64,000 nt of DNA from Didymella arachidicola (lineage: Eukaryota; Ascomycota; Dothideomycetes; Pleosporales; Didymellaceae): NCBI GenBank assembly GCA_016630955.3, contig CM049986.1:248001-312000 (forward strand). The letters are read 5' to 3'. Positions 19,922 through 31,403 of this stretch are shown here, in pieces. The position numbers and the translations under genes are program-made. The notes beneath the pieces are model-generated. The model made no database searches and was not told the DNA's origin. It saw only the letters and a program-made list of their open reading frames with translations. Each line of letters starts with the position of its first letter. The first letter of the stretch is position 1.

Positions 19922-20901
19922 ATGCTTCCAGTAATAGTCCTCCTCAGCTCAGTGGCTTTTGCTGCCGCGCGTCACAAGCTCTTCCATTCTACTTTACAAG
20001 CCCGACAAGAAACCACTGCGAATCTGTGTCGCCTGAACTATACAACAGACGTCTGGACCGGCTGCGATGATGTCCTTGCCCAATTCAACATCCCGCTGGA
20101 TGAGTTCATCGAGGCGAACCCAGGTCTCGGCCCAGCGTGCACCAAGTTCGTGCCCGGAAACACATACTGCGTTTCCTGGCGTAAGTATATGCAAGCAGAG
20201 TGTATGTATATGTGCAAGTGTACTGATACACGCAATTCTAGAAAAGCAGAACGAAAGGCCAGTTACTGCAGAGGGACAATGCGGCAAGCAGATGAACTAC
20301 AATGTGACCTGTGTCGGTAGCAATTTTGGAGATTGCTGCAATGCTGCAGGAAAGTAAGTAAACAAGCCTTGAGGTCGCGCGTTCTACGACAGGCTAGCAT
20401 TAACTCGATCAACAGGTGCGGTTCCGGCGAACTCTTCTGCGGCAAAGGCTCTTGCCAGGACGGCTCATGCGACGGCGGTTTCCCGTACTCCACAGATGGA
20501 AAATGTGGCCGGGATTACGACTATTTGCCTTGTCCGCCCAAATTTGGTCTGTGTTGTTCTGCAGCAGGCCAGTGCGGCAACCAAACACAATTCTGTACAA
20601 CAGGCTGCCAGAGCGGACCATGCCTCGAGGCTACGACAACTTCAAGCTTACAACCATCTGCTACACCATCGAGTAAGCCTCCGGGAGGTGTGAGCCCTGA
20701 CGGCACATGTGCGTACAACAATGGATATACTTGCAAAGGTAGCACGGCTGGCGACTGCTGTTCCGCTGCTGGCTACTGCGGTAAGTCCGAATACGAGTGC
20801 TCAAAGTATCTGGGCTGGTAAGTCAACATCCCCGCTGAGTACTCATACCTCTCTAATGGTCGTTGCTTTCCAGCCAGTCGAAGTTTGGGACGTGCACGTG
20901 A
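19922..20901 (+). CDS. Secreted LysM plus hevein (CBM18) chitin-binding protein
   Basis: Four exons (19922-20180, 20242-20353, 20416-20817, 20874-20901), all GT-AG and phase-consistent, give 266 residues. A signal peptide (about 1-16) is followed by one LysM module (about 35-86: CRLNYTTDVW, DEFIEANPGL, FVPGNTYCV). Then come three Cys-rich hevein-type modules (around 105-140, 165-200 and 225-266), each with the CC-SAAG-CG core, and a short Ser/Thr-Pro spacer before the last. No catalytic domain. Such proteins bind chitin oligomers or shield hyphal walls. It is divergent from the chitinase gene, with about 700 bp between start codons, so co-regulation is possible. The last exon (9 codons) supplies the final two cysteines. 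Confidence 0.88.
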
Positions 20902-22050
20902 GGAGATACATGGAGGCGTAATCGGAGTAGGGCGATATGTTTAGGCTATAGCAGTTGCTTGTACCTACACATTAGTTGAGCGCGAGCAGGGAGATGTTGA
21001 AGTGTCTCGCTATCGGTGTCGCGATTGGAGCTGCTGAAGCCGAAGGCACCGTCGACGTTGGTATGCCAAGGAGCTAAAATTCGGTGTCCGAGCCGTCATT
21101 GAAATGATCAGCCTTACCCTCCTTTACCCGCCGCTGACCAGCCCACAATGTTACTTCCCATCCCGCTCATATCATGCAAATGCAAATCTTTTACCTCGGT
21201 AATACATTTCATCACTCATATGGATTTGAGAGTGCTGCTCAGCCCATTGCCTTCACCGCATGATTGGGGTGCACCATCGAGCCGACAAGTCGGGGTAAGT
21301 CTTGGAATCATTGATGGCTAACATCTTGGCACGCCTGCAGCCTTCTGCGCACTTATTTCCTGTGTATTGAAATGAGCGCTTTGGGGCCCGGGCTTTCCTG
21401 GTCACCACTAAGATTGTCTTTTCCGAAAAACATTACTGGCTACACTGTGGCCCCCGATGTTCCGCGGCCCATCCCGTCACAATCATATCGCGCATCGGTT
21501 CGTCGCAGTGTACCTGCCATTATAAGATGCCTCCGTCTTACATCTGCAAGGATCTCGATCCCGGTAGTCCGCCTTGTGATCTTAATCCCCTACTGTGGAC
21601 TATTCGTGTAAACGCAAGTCACGTGTCGTGTAGATTGACACACCCCGTGGGCAACACGAGACGTGCTGCAAGGTACACAGGGGCCCTATTGCAGAGGAGT
21701 AATGCATGTTCAATCTAAATCCCAGTCTGGCGTCAGGGGCACGCACCGGTCAGTCTATCGATTCCAAAACGGCACACCACTAGTTGCCTTCGATATTGCT
21801 GATGAGCATCAGGCGTACCATTGGGACTGCCATCGAAGGCCAGACACCTCAGTGCCAAGATTGAAGCTCGTTCGATCGGCTTAGAGACTATGCCATGGTG
21901 TATTGAGTTCTTCCGAGGTTGTTGGTAGAGACATCTGGTAGCAGCGTAATCTCACAGCCTACAAAGGCTGCTCGCATTCCAGATACCTTTGCTGAGTAGT
22001 ACTGTGAATCATTGCAAAGTCACTAGTTACCTATTGTCGGTGTGACCATC
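20902..22050. other. Intergenic, no convincing gene
   Basis: About 1.1 kb between the two LysM genes, with only short frames (the longest 79 codons, 21372-21611, plus) and no motif or signal peptide. It includes the upstream region of the four-LysM gene. Confidence 0.45.
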
Positions 22051-23219
22051 ATGTTTGGGTTGTGGAAATTCGCACTGTTCGCGGCAACCTTGCAACGAGT
22101 CACTGCTTCGCCGGCCCTCACCCGCCGTGGTGATACGCCCGCATATTTTGCAGACCCTTCTTCGTCACAGTACTGCACTTGGTGGTATGATAATGAATCC
22201 GGGACCGACTGCACAGCGATAGCTGGCCAATTCGGTGCATCCTTTGAGGATTTCCTTCGCTGGGTAAGTGACAGCCTTCCGCCTTTCGGACGCTCAGGAT
22301 ACTAATACTCTCAAAGAACCCTATTGTGGACGAGAACTGCAACAACTTCAATCCTTATCAATCGTACTGCGTCGAAGCCTATGGCGAACCCACTGGCACA
22401 CCGACTGGCTCACCGACGACCGCTCCTCCAACATCCACACCAACCAGCACCAAGCCCGGCAATGGAGTCACTACACCCCTACCTACACAACCGGGTATGG
22501 TAGAGAATTGCAATAAGTTCCACTTGCAAGTGCCTGGTGAGTTTTGCTCAGATATGGCCGTGAAATACGGCATCACTCTGAAACAGTTCACAACATGGAA
22601 CACTGGAGTTGGCGATAATTGTCAATCCATGTGGGCAGACGCGTACTTCTGCGTCGGTGTAATTGGCTTCACACCTACACCAACGCCGACCAAGGCAACA
22701 AGTACGGCTATTCCAACGACCACAACCACCAAACCTGGCAATGGCATCACCACCCCACTGCCTACGCAACCTGGAATGGTCTCTAACTGCAACAAGTTTC
22801 ATCTCCAACAGCCTGGAGAGTTCTGTTCGGACATGGCTGCAAAGTATGGCATCACACTCAAGCAGTTTACAACCTGGAACTCCGGCGTCGGCGATAACTG
22901 CCAGTCAATGTGGGGAGATGCGTACTTTTGCGTTGGCATCGTTGGGTTTACACCTACTCCTACACCCACTAAGCCGACCACGACTACGAAACCAACAAGC
23001 ACCAAACCAGGAAACGGTGTCGCAACACCCACGCCGATTCAATCAGGAATGGTAACAAACTGCAAGACGTTTTACTTTGTGAAGAAAGATCAGACGTGCG
23101 CCAGCGTGCTGAGCAGTGCGAAAGTGACGTTGGCAAACTTGTTCAAGTGGAACCCGGCAGTCAAGAGTGACTGTAGTGGGTTATGGGCCGAGACGTGGGC
23201 GTGTGTTGCAGTGCTGTAG
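22051..23219 (+). CDS. Secreted protein with four LysM modules
   Basis: Two exons, 22051-22263 and 22317-23219, phase 0, 371 residues. Signal peptide about 1-20, then an RR site. LysM 1 spans the intron (CTWWYDNESGTDCTAIAGQF, DFLRWNP). LysM 2 and 3 are near-identical (NCNKFHLQ-PGEFC, YGITLKQFTTWN, NCQSMW-DAYFCV) and are linked by Thr/Pro spacers. LysM 4 is more diverged (NCKTFYFVKKDQTC, LFKWNPAV). There is no other domain, which fits LysM effectors or chitin-binding wall proteins that sequester chitin fragments or protect hyphae from chitinases. The original ATG is at 22051; an upstream GTG in frame is not used. It is the third chitin-related gene in a row. Confidence 0.9.
22452..23010 (+). 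repeat. Internal 279-bp tandem duplication (LysM 2 and LysM 3)
   Basis: Two consecutive 93-codon units, each starting PGNG-TTPLPTQPGMV and ending in a Thr-rich spacer, differ at few residues. At nucleotide level they are clearly similar but not identical. Confidence 0.75.
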
Positions 23220-23288
23220 AGATCGAGGGATGCTGCATCGGCTCACAAGTACGGATGTATACCGCACGATTCAAGTAGTTCTCAAATG

Positions 23289-24584
23289 TTACGTACCAGC
23301 CTTTTCCAGTACATCGTTCATGCCCACCCTGACCCATCCCTCCGGCGTAACCTCTTCGACCATCTCCAAAGACAGGTATTTATCCTTTCCTCTTCTGACT
23401 TCGGCGCTCACCAGCCTAATTCCCAGATTCTTCTCATTAACCCACGTCATGATCTTCTTATTCGGATTCTCTTCCCTCCACTGCCCACTGCTTTTCAAAA
23501 GCCCCATTGGCTTCTCTGCACACCCAACAGCAAAGCTCGCTTTTCCTACATGGGCATCCGCCAGCACCGCTGCCGGTAGTCTTGCGCCCCCGAGGACGTC
23601 GCGCCACAACCGGCCTTCAGCGACAGCTTCGATTTCTACCGGCGTACCCATTACTTCCGCCCCGTCAGGCAGCCGTAGCACGTGCGACCCGCGGATCATG
23701 GCTTCCATCCAGACGGCACGATACGGCAAGGCGTGGCTCGTTTGCGAGCGCATGTCGGTGCGGATGTGTGCTGGCCAGAGGGAGAGATCGTTGTCGTTTC
23801 TGTCTGTGGTCATAAAGGCGTAGACCTGCGCATCGGTTGGGATAGCATTCGGTGATGCCACGAGTTTCTCGAGACCACTGGTTACAGCAGTCCAAAGGAG
23901 TTTATCGTGTCCGTGTGTTATGGGGCTCTCCAGCGGATGACGACAAGTCGGCAAAGGTGTGCCTGAGCGGGCGCAAGCGTAGACGAAGGACTTGAGATGG
24001 GGAAGGCGTATGGGTTGGCCTGGTGTTGAGGGGTCGGTGAAGAGTGCTTCACAGCTTCGCATGCGGAAACGTACATGCTGCATTCGAGGTAGTATACGAC
24101 GCAATGAATCGCACATGTGCGTTACGTCCTCCTCCTCGCGCGCGTCGTCTCCAGTCGTATCAAGTTCGAGGTTCGTGCAGGAAGATGGCAGAGCATCTAC
24201 GAGTTGCACGAGAATCGACTGTGGAATGATGGCATAAGATCCTTTAGCAAGCCAGAAGGAGAAAGATCTAAGATTGGAGAGTTGAGAAAGTAGAGGAGGA
24301 AGTTGCTGGATCGGTGCAAGGTCTTCGTATGGCTGCAACGATATGGTCACAGAATGCACATGCGCTGCCACCCTGCCCAAACCTTGATGCTCACAAAATC
24401 GGGTCATGTTTGAGTGTGTGAGAACGACGTTTCCGTACAGAAGTGGCGTGGCCGCCTCCTGCCAACAGCGGGACACGAGTAAACATGATGTGAGATCTTG
24501 GGCCGTGTCGCTGCACCGCTTGAGCTGATAGAGTATTTCGATGATGACATCCTTCGGGAGACTGGGGAGCGACGAGCTGGCCAT
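23289..24584 (-). CDS. F-box-type protein of unknown target
   Basis: Single exon, 431 residues; the ATG at 24582-24584 is chosen because the longer frame begins at a non-ATG codon. The N-terminus LPKDVIIEILYQL...CLLVSRCWQEAATPLLYGNVVL is a typical fungal F-box, which recruits Skp1. The rest is Leu-rich and helical without a clear LRR or WD pattern. Such proteins are substrate receptors of SCF ubiquitin ligases and are greatly expanded in Pezizomycotina. It is convergent with the four-LysM gene (about 70 bp between stops). Substrate unknown. Confidence 0.75.
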   Translation of the reverse strand: MASSSLPSLPKDVIIEILYQLKRCSDTAQDLTSCLLVSRCWQEAATPLLYGNVVLTHSNMTRFCEHQGLGRVAAHVHSVTISLQPYEDLAPIQQLPPLLSQLSNLRSFSFWLAKGSYAIIPQSILVQLVDALPSSCTNLELDTTGDDAREEEDVTHMCDSLRRILPRMQHVRFRMRSCEALFTDPSTPGQPIRLPHLKSFVYACARSGTPLPTCRHPLESPITHGHDKLLWTAVTSGLEKLVASPNAIPTDAQVYAFMTTDRNDNDLSLWPAHIRTDMRSQTSHALPYRAVWMEAMIRGSHVLRLPDGAEVMGTPVEIEAVAEGRLWRDVLGGARLPAAVLADAHVGKASFAVGCAEKPMGLLKSSGQWREENPNKKIMTWVNEKNLGIRLVSAEVRRGKDKYLSLEMVEEVTPEGWVRVGMNDVLEKAGT

Positions 24585-27384
24585 GGTAAGGTGGACTGCC
24601 AATGCTGAGCTCGCCCGCTCAAACGTATCGTCCTACATATACATACCGCGCCAAGCTAGAGCTAAGCAGGGGAGTACCTTAGCGTGACAGTGTCATCTTG
24701 GTAACCCTGTCAATCACATCTTACCCTGCATTGCTCCGTGAGCCATGTTAGAACTTCCCGTTGCAGGCAGAATGACTGCGAAATCAAGAGCGATTGCTTA
24801 TGACCATCCTAAAGCTTTACACCTGGGCATTGTCAAATGACCATGTTCCGTGCGGGGCACAATCCGTAGCGCATGTCGTGCCCGACTTTTGAATGCTTTC
24901 TCAGGTGTATAACGCTTGCGACAAGAAAGTGTTGTTGGTCCGTAGCTGGATATGTATTAGCAAGGAGGTAAGAAGGAAATCAAGGCAAAACATGCAGCAG
25001 CAAGTGCTCGCCAGTGGTCGCCTGCGAGAACACTGGTCTACTGGTGCGTTTTTTTTATAGGGCTGAGCGAACAGCAAGCCTTGTTTAATTGTATTCTGCG
25101 CTTGAAGACACCTGCCGGCATGATCATGTGTTGGAGCCTTCGTGAAGTCGAGGAGGGCCGCTCAGCGCCGCGTTTGCGTTCCAACTTCCGAGTACCAGAG
25201 TTACTCAGGGGTCCGCATGGACGAGCTCGCAACCAACACTGCCTCTAACCGAAGCAGTGTTCTGTACAGGTGAGAGTGCCTCTTGTGCGACCTCAGATCA
25301 GAGGAACTGGATGCGGATACAGAACGGTAATACCAATGGAATGCTTAGGTACTCATATAAACTACCATTAAATCGCGTCTTGCAGGTGGAACCGCCCTGC
25401 GAATTGCGCTACCTGTATCGAGTTTAGACCCGGGATCGGCGAGTCCTAGAAGCAACAGTGACGGAACACTTGGCCGTCTACCCAGATCTCCCCTATTTCC
25501 AGCGATTGACCTCTCATCGAAGGAGGTTGGCCTCCGAGCTACAAGCCTTACTGGAATTCCTTTCAGGTTTCGCTACGCGCGTCCTTTGGGTCGCTTACGC
25601 CAAAGGCTCCTTACCTATGGTATGCACAGTACGGAGCTTTCCGTTCGTATCCCTGTGGTAGGTAAGATGGGCATTCGCAATTGTCCTCAACGCCTGGGCA
25701 GTGGATGTTAGAGCAGCAATATCGCCCCGTCGCAAAATAACACAACTAGGACACACCGCAGAGTGTACTAGGTGCGAGATTCGAAATCCATACTACTAGA
25801 TCTCGTGGCATTGCGCACGGATATGCCAGACGCGCGGAGGCGGTTCGCAATTATTGGACTTCATCTATTGATGAGCAAGAGATGTCTCTCATCTCGTACT
25901 CTCGTGGAGTGCAGCTCGGTACTTCCGGTATTCTGGTACTGAGTTGATTATGCTGACATACCTTCACTCACAAATCGAAACCTTCCCAGGGGGTCATGCT
26001 GAGCTGGCAACCCAGTTCCATGTCATACCGGAGTCTGAGCTGACCTTTGCGTGTGCCAAAACCCCGATGTGTCCCTAACATGAAGATCCTTCCAACCATG
26101 TAGGTGTACCGAACGGCATATTGACGGGAGAACGTGTCTGATGGACTATTGGACAAGAACATGGAGATCAATTATGACCGGAGTGCCAAAGTATGCTAGG
26201 GGCCTTCGGGAGGGCTACCGGCAGCCTGTAGCCGAAAATCGATGGGGCACCCATAGTGTCACTCCCTGATTCATTGTTCCGCCTTGGAATCGGGCTGTAT
26301 CCGCGTCTACAGTAGGCATGTCGAGCGAATCTGTTGGTCTTCCGAAATTTAGATGCCGATCCTAACGTGACGGACCGTGTTTGTATATGCTCACGTTTGA
26401 GGAGCCGCACGTAATATTCACTTGCTGCATCGCATTGTCTCAGCTCCATCGCCTACACGTGTTCGTCCTCCCGCTGCTTGAGCCTTGAGGCGGACAACAA
26501 TGGGCTAGTAATATTGTCAATCAAGATTTCGGACAAACCTCAACATTGCTCGAATCGAGCTTTTGATCAGCCTGTATACAGTAGTAATGGAGAAGCCAAA
26601 TAGTAAAAAGGGTCTTAACGGATGTTCACACGGACAGTCATTGTCGGGTGACGGGAAATCCGATCATAGCGCAGAATGAGGGGCTTCGCACGATCGCCGA
26701 AGAAGTACCAGCCAATCAAGCGATTGGTGGCGGTGCTGTAGGGACGACTAGCTTGAATCATTCCAGGTTGGGCCCAACTCATGCGGACTGACATTCGAAA
26801 GCGCTTCCGCGGCAACACAACCTCGAGAGCCAAAATATGACACAGGCGAATGCTGGGACTGAACGCTGCATAGCAGCTAGTTTGCTTAATGCGCCACGTG
26901 CGACTTACACGTAAACCGCAAACAAAGCAGCGGAACATCGAAAAAAGGCTCCGCCATAGAGCCCTGGAGCTGTGTTTGGTCGAACCTTGGAAGTCTATAC
27001 CTTCCGCGAAGAAGCCCGCAAGGCATGTATCGAAAGGAACTACGCCGAGCTGATCTCAGCAACCTTGCACCGGTTTTGGCGGATCTACATTTCGTGACGC
27101 TATTCCAAGCGTCTCCGCAAACGCCCAGGGGCATGTCCAAGATCAAGCCTTAGAACTACTGTGTTGTTTAGCTCATACTCTAAGTGTTGGATCTCTGCCG
27201 CACGCCCACCAGTCAAGGAAACGGGCCAGGATGAATTCGCCGATATCTGTGTGTATCCACATTGTGTTTGACATAAACTTCCAATAGCCCTTTTCTCAGG
27301 TCAGCACCAAATCGCCATCGGAGTCCAAACGAAGCGCCAGGAACGTTGGTCGCTTCTACTCTGCCAAACCTAGATTCAATCCAG
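24585..27384. other. 2.8 kb gene-poor stretch
   Basis: No open frame above 107 codons and no recognisable domain, repeat or transposon. One plus-strand stretch, about 26893-27153, is open for some 85 codons and ends at a TAG, with amino-acid composition like coding sequence, but has no start or splice partner I can support. It may be a decayed gene. Confidence 0.5.
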
Positions 27385-28758
27385 ATGGATTCCATCGCTT
27401 CCTGGTACAGCAATCCAGCAGAAAACAATGGGCCACTAATGTCAGTTGTTACCTGGTGTCTCGTCTCAGTTGCTGGATCCTTCTTGGCTGTTCGGCTCTG
27501 TATTCGCCTGTACACGGGAAAACTGTGGCTTGACGACTGCACACTTGTCATCGCTTGGGTAAGTGATACAAGATCTCCAGACAAAGAGCAATTGACTGAT
27601 ACCATATAGATCTTAATGCTGATCCAAGTCACCATTAACCAACTCTCCATCAACAAAGGCTACGGAAAACACACCCTTGACCGTAAGGCGCCGAAGAAGA
27701 GTCGCACAGTTTCCGAACTCAGTCGCTGATTTTCACACTAGTCGATTTGCGCAATTTTGATATATTGATGTTATATGGCGCGGCAGAACTCACAATCTAT
27801 ACCGTTGCTATTGCGTTGAGCAAGATCTCTTTCGGAATCACTTTGCTTCGATTGACGGATGGATGGATCAGACTAGTCGTATACTTCGCGATCTCGACCC
27901 TGGCGATCTTTGCGATCCCAGCCACTGTCATACCATGGGTACAGTGCAAACCGTTGGCGAAAACCTTCGTGGATTTCATACCCGGTGAATGCATCGACAA
28001 GCGCCCTTCCGTTGTGTATGGTCAATTCCAGGCTGGTGAGCAGAAGACCCCAGGAGTGTCTACTTCGATCTTTTAAGCTGACGTGCGACGCAGTATGGTC
28101 AGCACTTATGGACGTCTGTCTTGCACTGCTGCCTTGGAAAATTATTTGGGGATTGCAGATGCGCACCACAGAAAAGATCGGTGTATGCGTCGCCATGAGT
28201 CTGGGAGTATTGTAAGTCTCTGTAGTACCAGAGTGAGGATGATGCTGACCATACCCAAGCGCCGGAGTCACTTCAATCATTCGTTCTACGTACATTCAGA
28301 AACTCACAGTACAGGATGTGTCATGTAAGACAACTCGGGACAGGCAAAGATCATCGTTAACACCCATAGTTGAATCATACAAGGCCATCATATGGGCGGT
28401 AGCAGAGTGTGCCATGACCATAGTCGCTACGTCAATCCCCGTACTGCGCGTCCTTTTGAGGGAGGCTCTCAATTCAGCAATCACCGGCTACACGAGCCAG
28501 AGCAAATCGAGCAAATCACGAACAATCCCTTCTAGCGCCGCGACCCTGCAGAACCGAATGAGCACACTGCAGTTCGGCAAGAAGACACCAGACATATCGG
28601 TCAGCCGAGAATCCACGAAAGATGTGTTCGGAGGTGGATCTCAACACTACGTAGAGTTGGACGATCTGGTAGTGGAAGATCGGGGGCGCGTCACTTCTTT
28701 GTCTCCAGATGCACGGCCAGACTCATCTGAGTACCACGTACCAAACCGACTGGTGTAA
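27385..28758 (+). CDS. Rhodopsin-domain (PTH11-like) integral membrane protein
   Basis: Six exons (27385-27558, 27610-27682, 27742-28035, 28094-28211, 28260-28324, 28370-28758), all GT-AG and phase-consistent, 370 residues. The ATG at 27385 is used because the longer frame begins with TTG. The sequence shows about seven hydrophobic helices with the marks of the fungal rhodopsin-domain family: the RLY-G-LWLDD motif after TM1, GYGKH in the first outer loop, WVQCKP, GEC and the DVCLALLPWKIIWGLQM segment followed by EKIGVCVAMSLGVLAG. The C-terminal about 100 residues are a soluble Ser-rich tail. Members are predicted GPCR-like surface proteins in fungi; ligand unknown. It lies immediately upstream of the peroxygenase gene. 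Confidence 0.85.
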
Positions 28759-29400
28759 GATAGGCTGAGACTCGTGCAAACGAGTTTTACCTACAAAAAT
28801 ATGTATAGAAGAGCCCAACATATCCTTTCCTGGTGGCAACTAGGTAATGCCTCTCTGTCCTTCGCGGATGTCGCACTTCTTGCGCTTTCCTCTCCACTTT
28901 CGTCCCTAAGGGCTCTTTTGTTCGCAGGGGCTACCACGGTGGACCCCGTTTCCTGCTGCGCATTGCTCCTGCCTTCCTTCACCTACTACACAAGGGATCA
29001 GCAATTCAGATCTTCGATGGATTTCAAGCGTCGAGCGTGGCGTGCACGAGTCGGTCGCTCGCTGGCGTTTGACCTGAGGGTTCCAGCTCGAAAAGCACCG
29101 ATCGAAGATCTGCAGGCCCACAGCGAATCCAAGCAATCAGACGACGCGCCAAGAGCGTAGTCACGCCGATCCCTTTGCTGCAGGGTATCCGCCTTGCATA
29201 TCGGAGCAAGTAACGCGGACAGTTAGCTTTGCCCTGTAAGCCATTCGAAGAAAGTCATGGACATCGCCTAAGCGTGACACGGTACTCATTAGCCTTTATG
29301 AAAGCCAAATAAAGAACCCCAACTTGTCGCAGACTTGGTATTCTAACTCATCTCGACATCCTCATCCACAGTCCTTACATTTGACACCGGTATTGCAAAT
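28759..29400. promoter_or_regulatory. Upstream region of the peroxygenase gene
   Basis: About 640 bp. Frames here on either strand (for example 28774-29160) show no motif. An AAATAAAG-type A/T-rich box lies about 90 bp before the peroxygenase ATG. Confidence 0.35.
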
Positions 29401-30908
29401 ATGAAGATGTCAATTCTTTGCTGTTCAATGCTGTTCACTGCGGTCTTCGCCTTTCCTGCGAATCTACTGAATGGCGATATCAGCAAAGCCACACTTGGAG
29501 AGATCACTTCTTTGACGGAAAAGATCGCGAGAGACCTGGAGACCAAGCGTGAGCGCGGCCATGCTAAACGCACCTTCAGTGCTGAGGCTCAGCGCATCAG
29601 CACCACTGGTGACCACAAATACGTATGTAATCCTATGAGAATAAAGGCGCAACAATCCGTTTGTTGACCTCCTTACAGATTATGCCAGGTCCCAATGACC
29701 TTCGTGGACCTTGCCCTGGTCTGAATGCCATGGCAAATCATGGCTACCTTCCCCGAGACGGCATCTCGACAATCACACAAATGACTACAGCTTCGAACGA
29801 GGGTTGGTGCGATGTCTCCCAATTGATTGCCTCATGCTGACGACTTCAGTGTTTGGTATGGGTCTGGATCTTTCTGCATTCCTTGCAGTCTATTCTGCAG
29901 TCATGGCAGGTGACCTCACCTCATTCTCAATCGGTGGTAAACCCAAGAGTGGTGGGCTCCTAACAGGTCTCACCTCCTCTCTTGGTCTTCTTGGAGAAGC
30001 ACAAGGGCTGAGTGCTTCGCATAACCGCTTCGAGCATGACGGATCACCTACGCGAGCAGATCTGTACTCAACGTATGTCATTGGAGTTAATGCCTCCTTT
30101 CATGTGCTCGAGATAATTAACGGCCTGCAGTGGTGATCCCGTTTCTCTCAACTTGGACCAGTTTAAGCAGCTTCTTTCTATGCCTCTCGGAAAGAACGGC
30201 ATCGACAACAATGTCATGACCGCATTCCGCCTTCAACGCGTCAGGCACTCAATTGCTACCAACGGGCACTACTTCGCAGGCCCTGTGACGTTCTTTGCAC
30301 TCAACCCTGCAACGTATCAGTTTACCTACCGATTTTTCGCCAATCACACTGCTGAGAACCCAGAGGGTTACCTCGATGCTAAGACACTCATGACCTTTGA
30401 AGGTGTCACTAGGGAGAACAATGAATACAAGTGGAGCCCAGGACGAGAGAGGATCCCTGAGAATGTTTGTCATTTCTCGGTCGTACTGTTTTACCCATGC
30501 TAATTCTCGCTACAGTGGTATCGCCGCTTTGTTGGGGACGAATACACCATACCCGCTTTCACCGCCGAAGCTGTCGGCATAGAATTGGCAAACCCAGAAC
30601 TGATCCGACTTGGTGGAAATACCGGCCAACCAAACACATTCACTGGCGTCAATATTGACCACCTCACAGGCAATGTCTTCAATGCGCAAACGCTTCTTGA
30701 GGGGAACAACACCATGTGCCTTGCGTTCGCGTCTGCCCTCCAAGTCTCTCCTGATATCCTGGGGGGATTGGTTGGCAACGCATTGGTCGCCGTACAAAAG
30801 CTGACCGGTGTTCTGGACTCAGTTTTTTCATCGCTGAACTGCCCCGAGATTACCAACTATGACGCGACCCTATTCAAAGCTTTCCCTGGTGCTGGCAGTG
30901 GTCTTTAA
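29401..30908 (+). CDS. Secreted haem-thiolate peroxidase/peroxygenase (chloroperoxidase family)
   Basis: Five exons (29401-29622, 29679-29802, 29850-30072, 30131-30464, 30516-30908), phase-consistent, 431 residues. Signal peptide about 1-17. The proximal haem ligand motif PCP is present with Cys86 (GPCPGLNAMANHGYLPRDG), and the distal EHD triad is at 177-179 (EHDGSPTRAD). The EHD form, rather than EGD, groups it with chloroperoxidase-like and short-type peroxygenases. At about 430 residues it is longer than typical short enzymes, as in the sterigmatocystin StcC-like branch. Known chemistry: H2O2-dependent oxygenation or halogenation. Neighbours are a membrane receptor-like gene and a Zn2Cys6 regulator (convergent), but no biosynthetic backbone enzyme is present, so a metabolite pathway cannot be claimed. 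Confidence 0.88.
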
Positions 30909-31403
30909 CAGCCAGCGGTAGATTCAGCACATTTATGTACCTGGACTTCAACTTTAAAATCTTATTTTATTAATAACAACAATTGCCATCTATCTCCCTA
31001 CTCCTGGTATGATACACACAGTGAGATGGCTGTTTCAGCAGAGTTCTCTGTACTTACAGTAGAGCGTACAGCGACAGAACTCTTCCAAAAGTGTGAGTCG
31101 ATGTTGCCCTCAAGCAACCTTAGTAACAAGCACAGAACAAAAATGAGCTCCGTGGAAGTTTGGGTCCTGAACTCTGACCACCACAAGTGGGAAGTATTCG
31201 CTACTCCTGAAGAATCAGACTCTTTTGTCTTAGAAACCATGAGGGGATATTCGTCATTCACGTCCGTTATTCCTAGCCTGAGACCTGCCTTGTGTGATAC
31301 ATCTCATCTTATTGATGGGACACCCCTTCCGTGCTGTAAGAAATCGGCTTATCTCGACTTTGAAAGAGCGTCCTCCTAATTTTTACGGAGTCTATCCCTC
31401 GAA
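30909..31403. other. Convergent 3' intergenic region
   Basis: About 500 bp between the stops of the peroxygenase and the transcription factor. A 117-codon plus-strand frame (31026-31379) has no recognisable motif and is not called. Confidence 0.4.

Noticed and set aside
28774..29160. 128-codon frame between the receptor-like and peroxygenase genes
   Set aside because: No motif, no plausible start context; overlapped by equally long minus-strand frames.
31026..31379. 117-codon frame in the convergent region
   Set aside because: No recognisable domain or splice partner; probably 3' UTR sequence.
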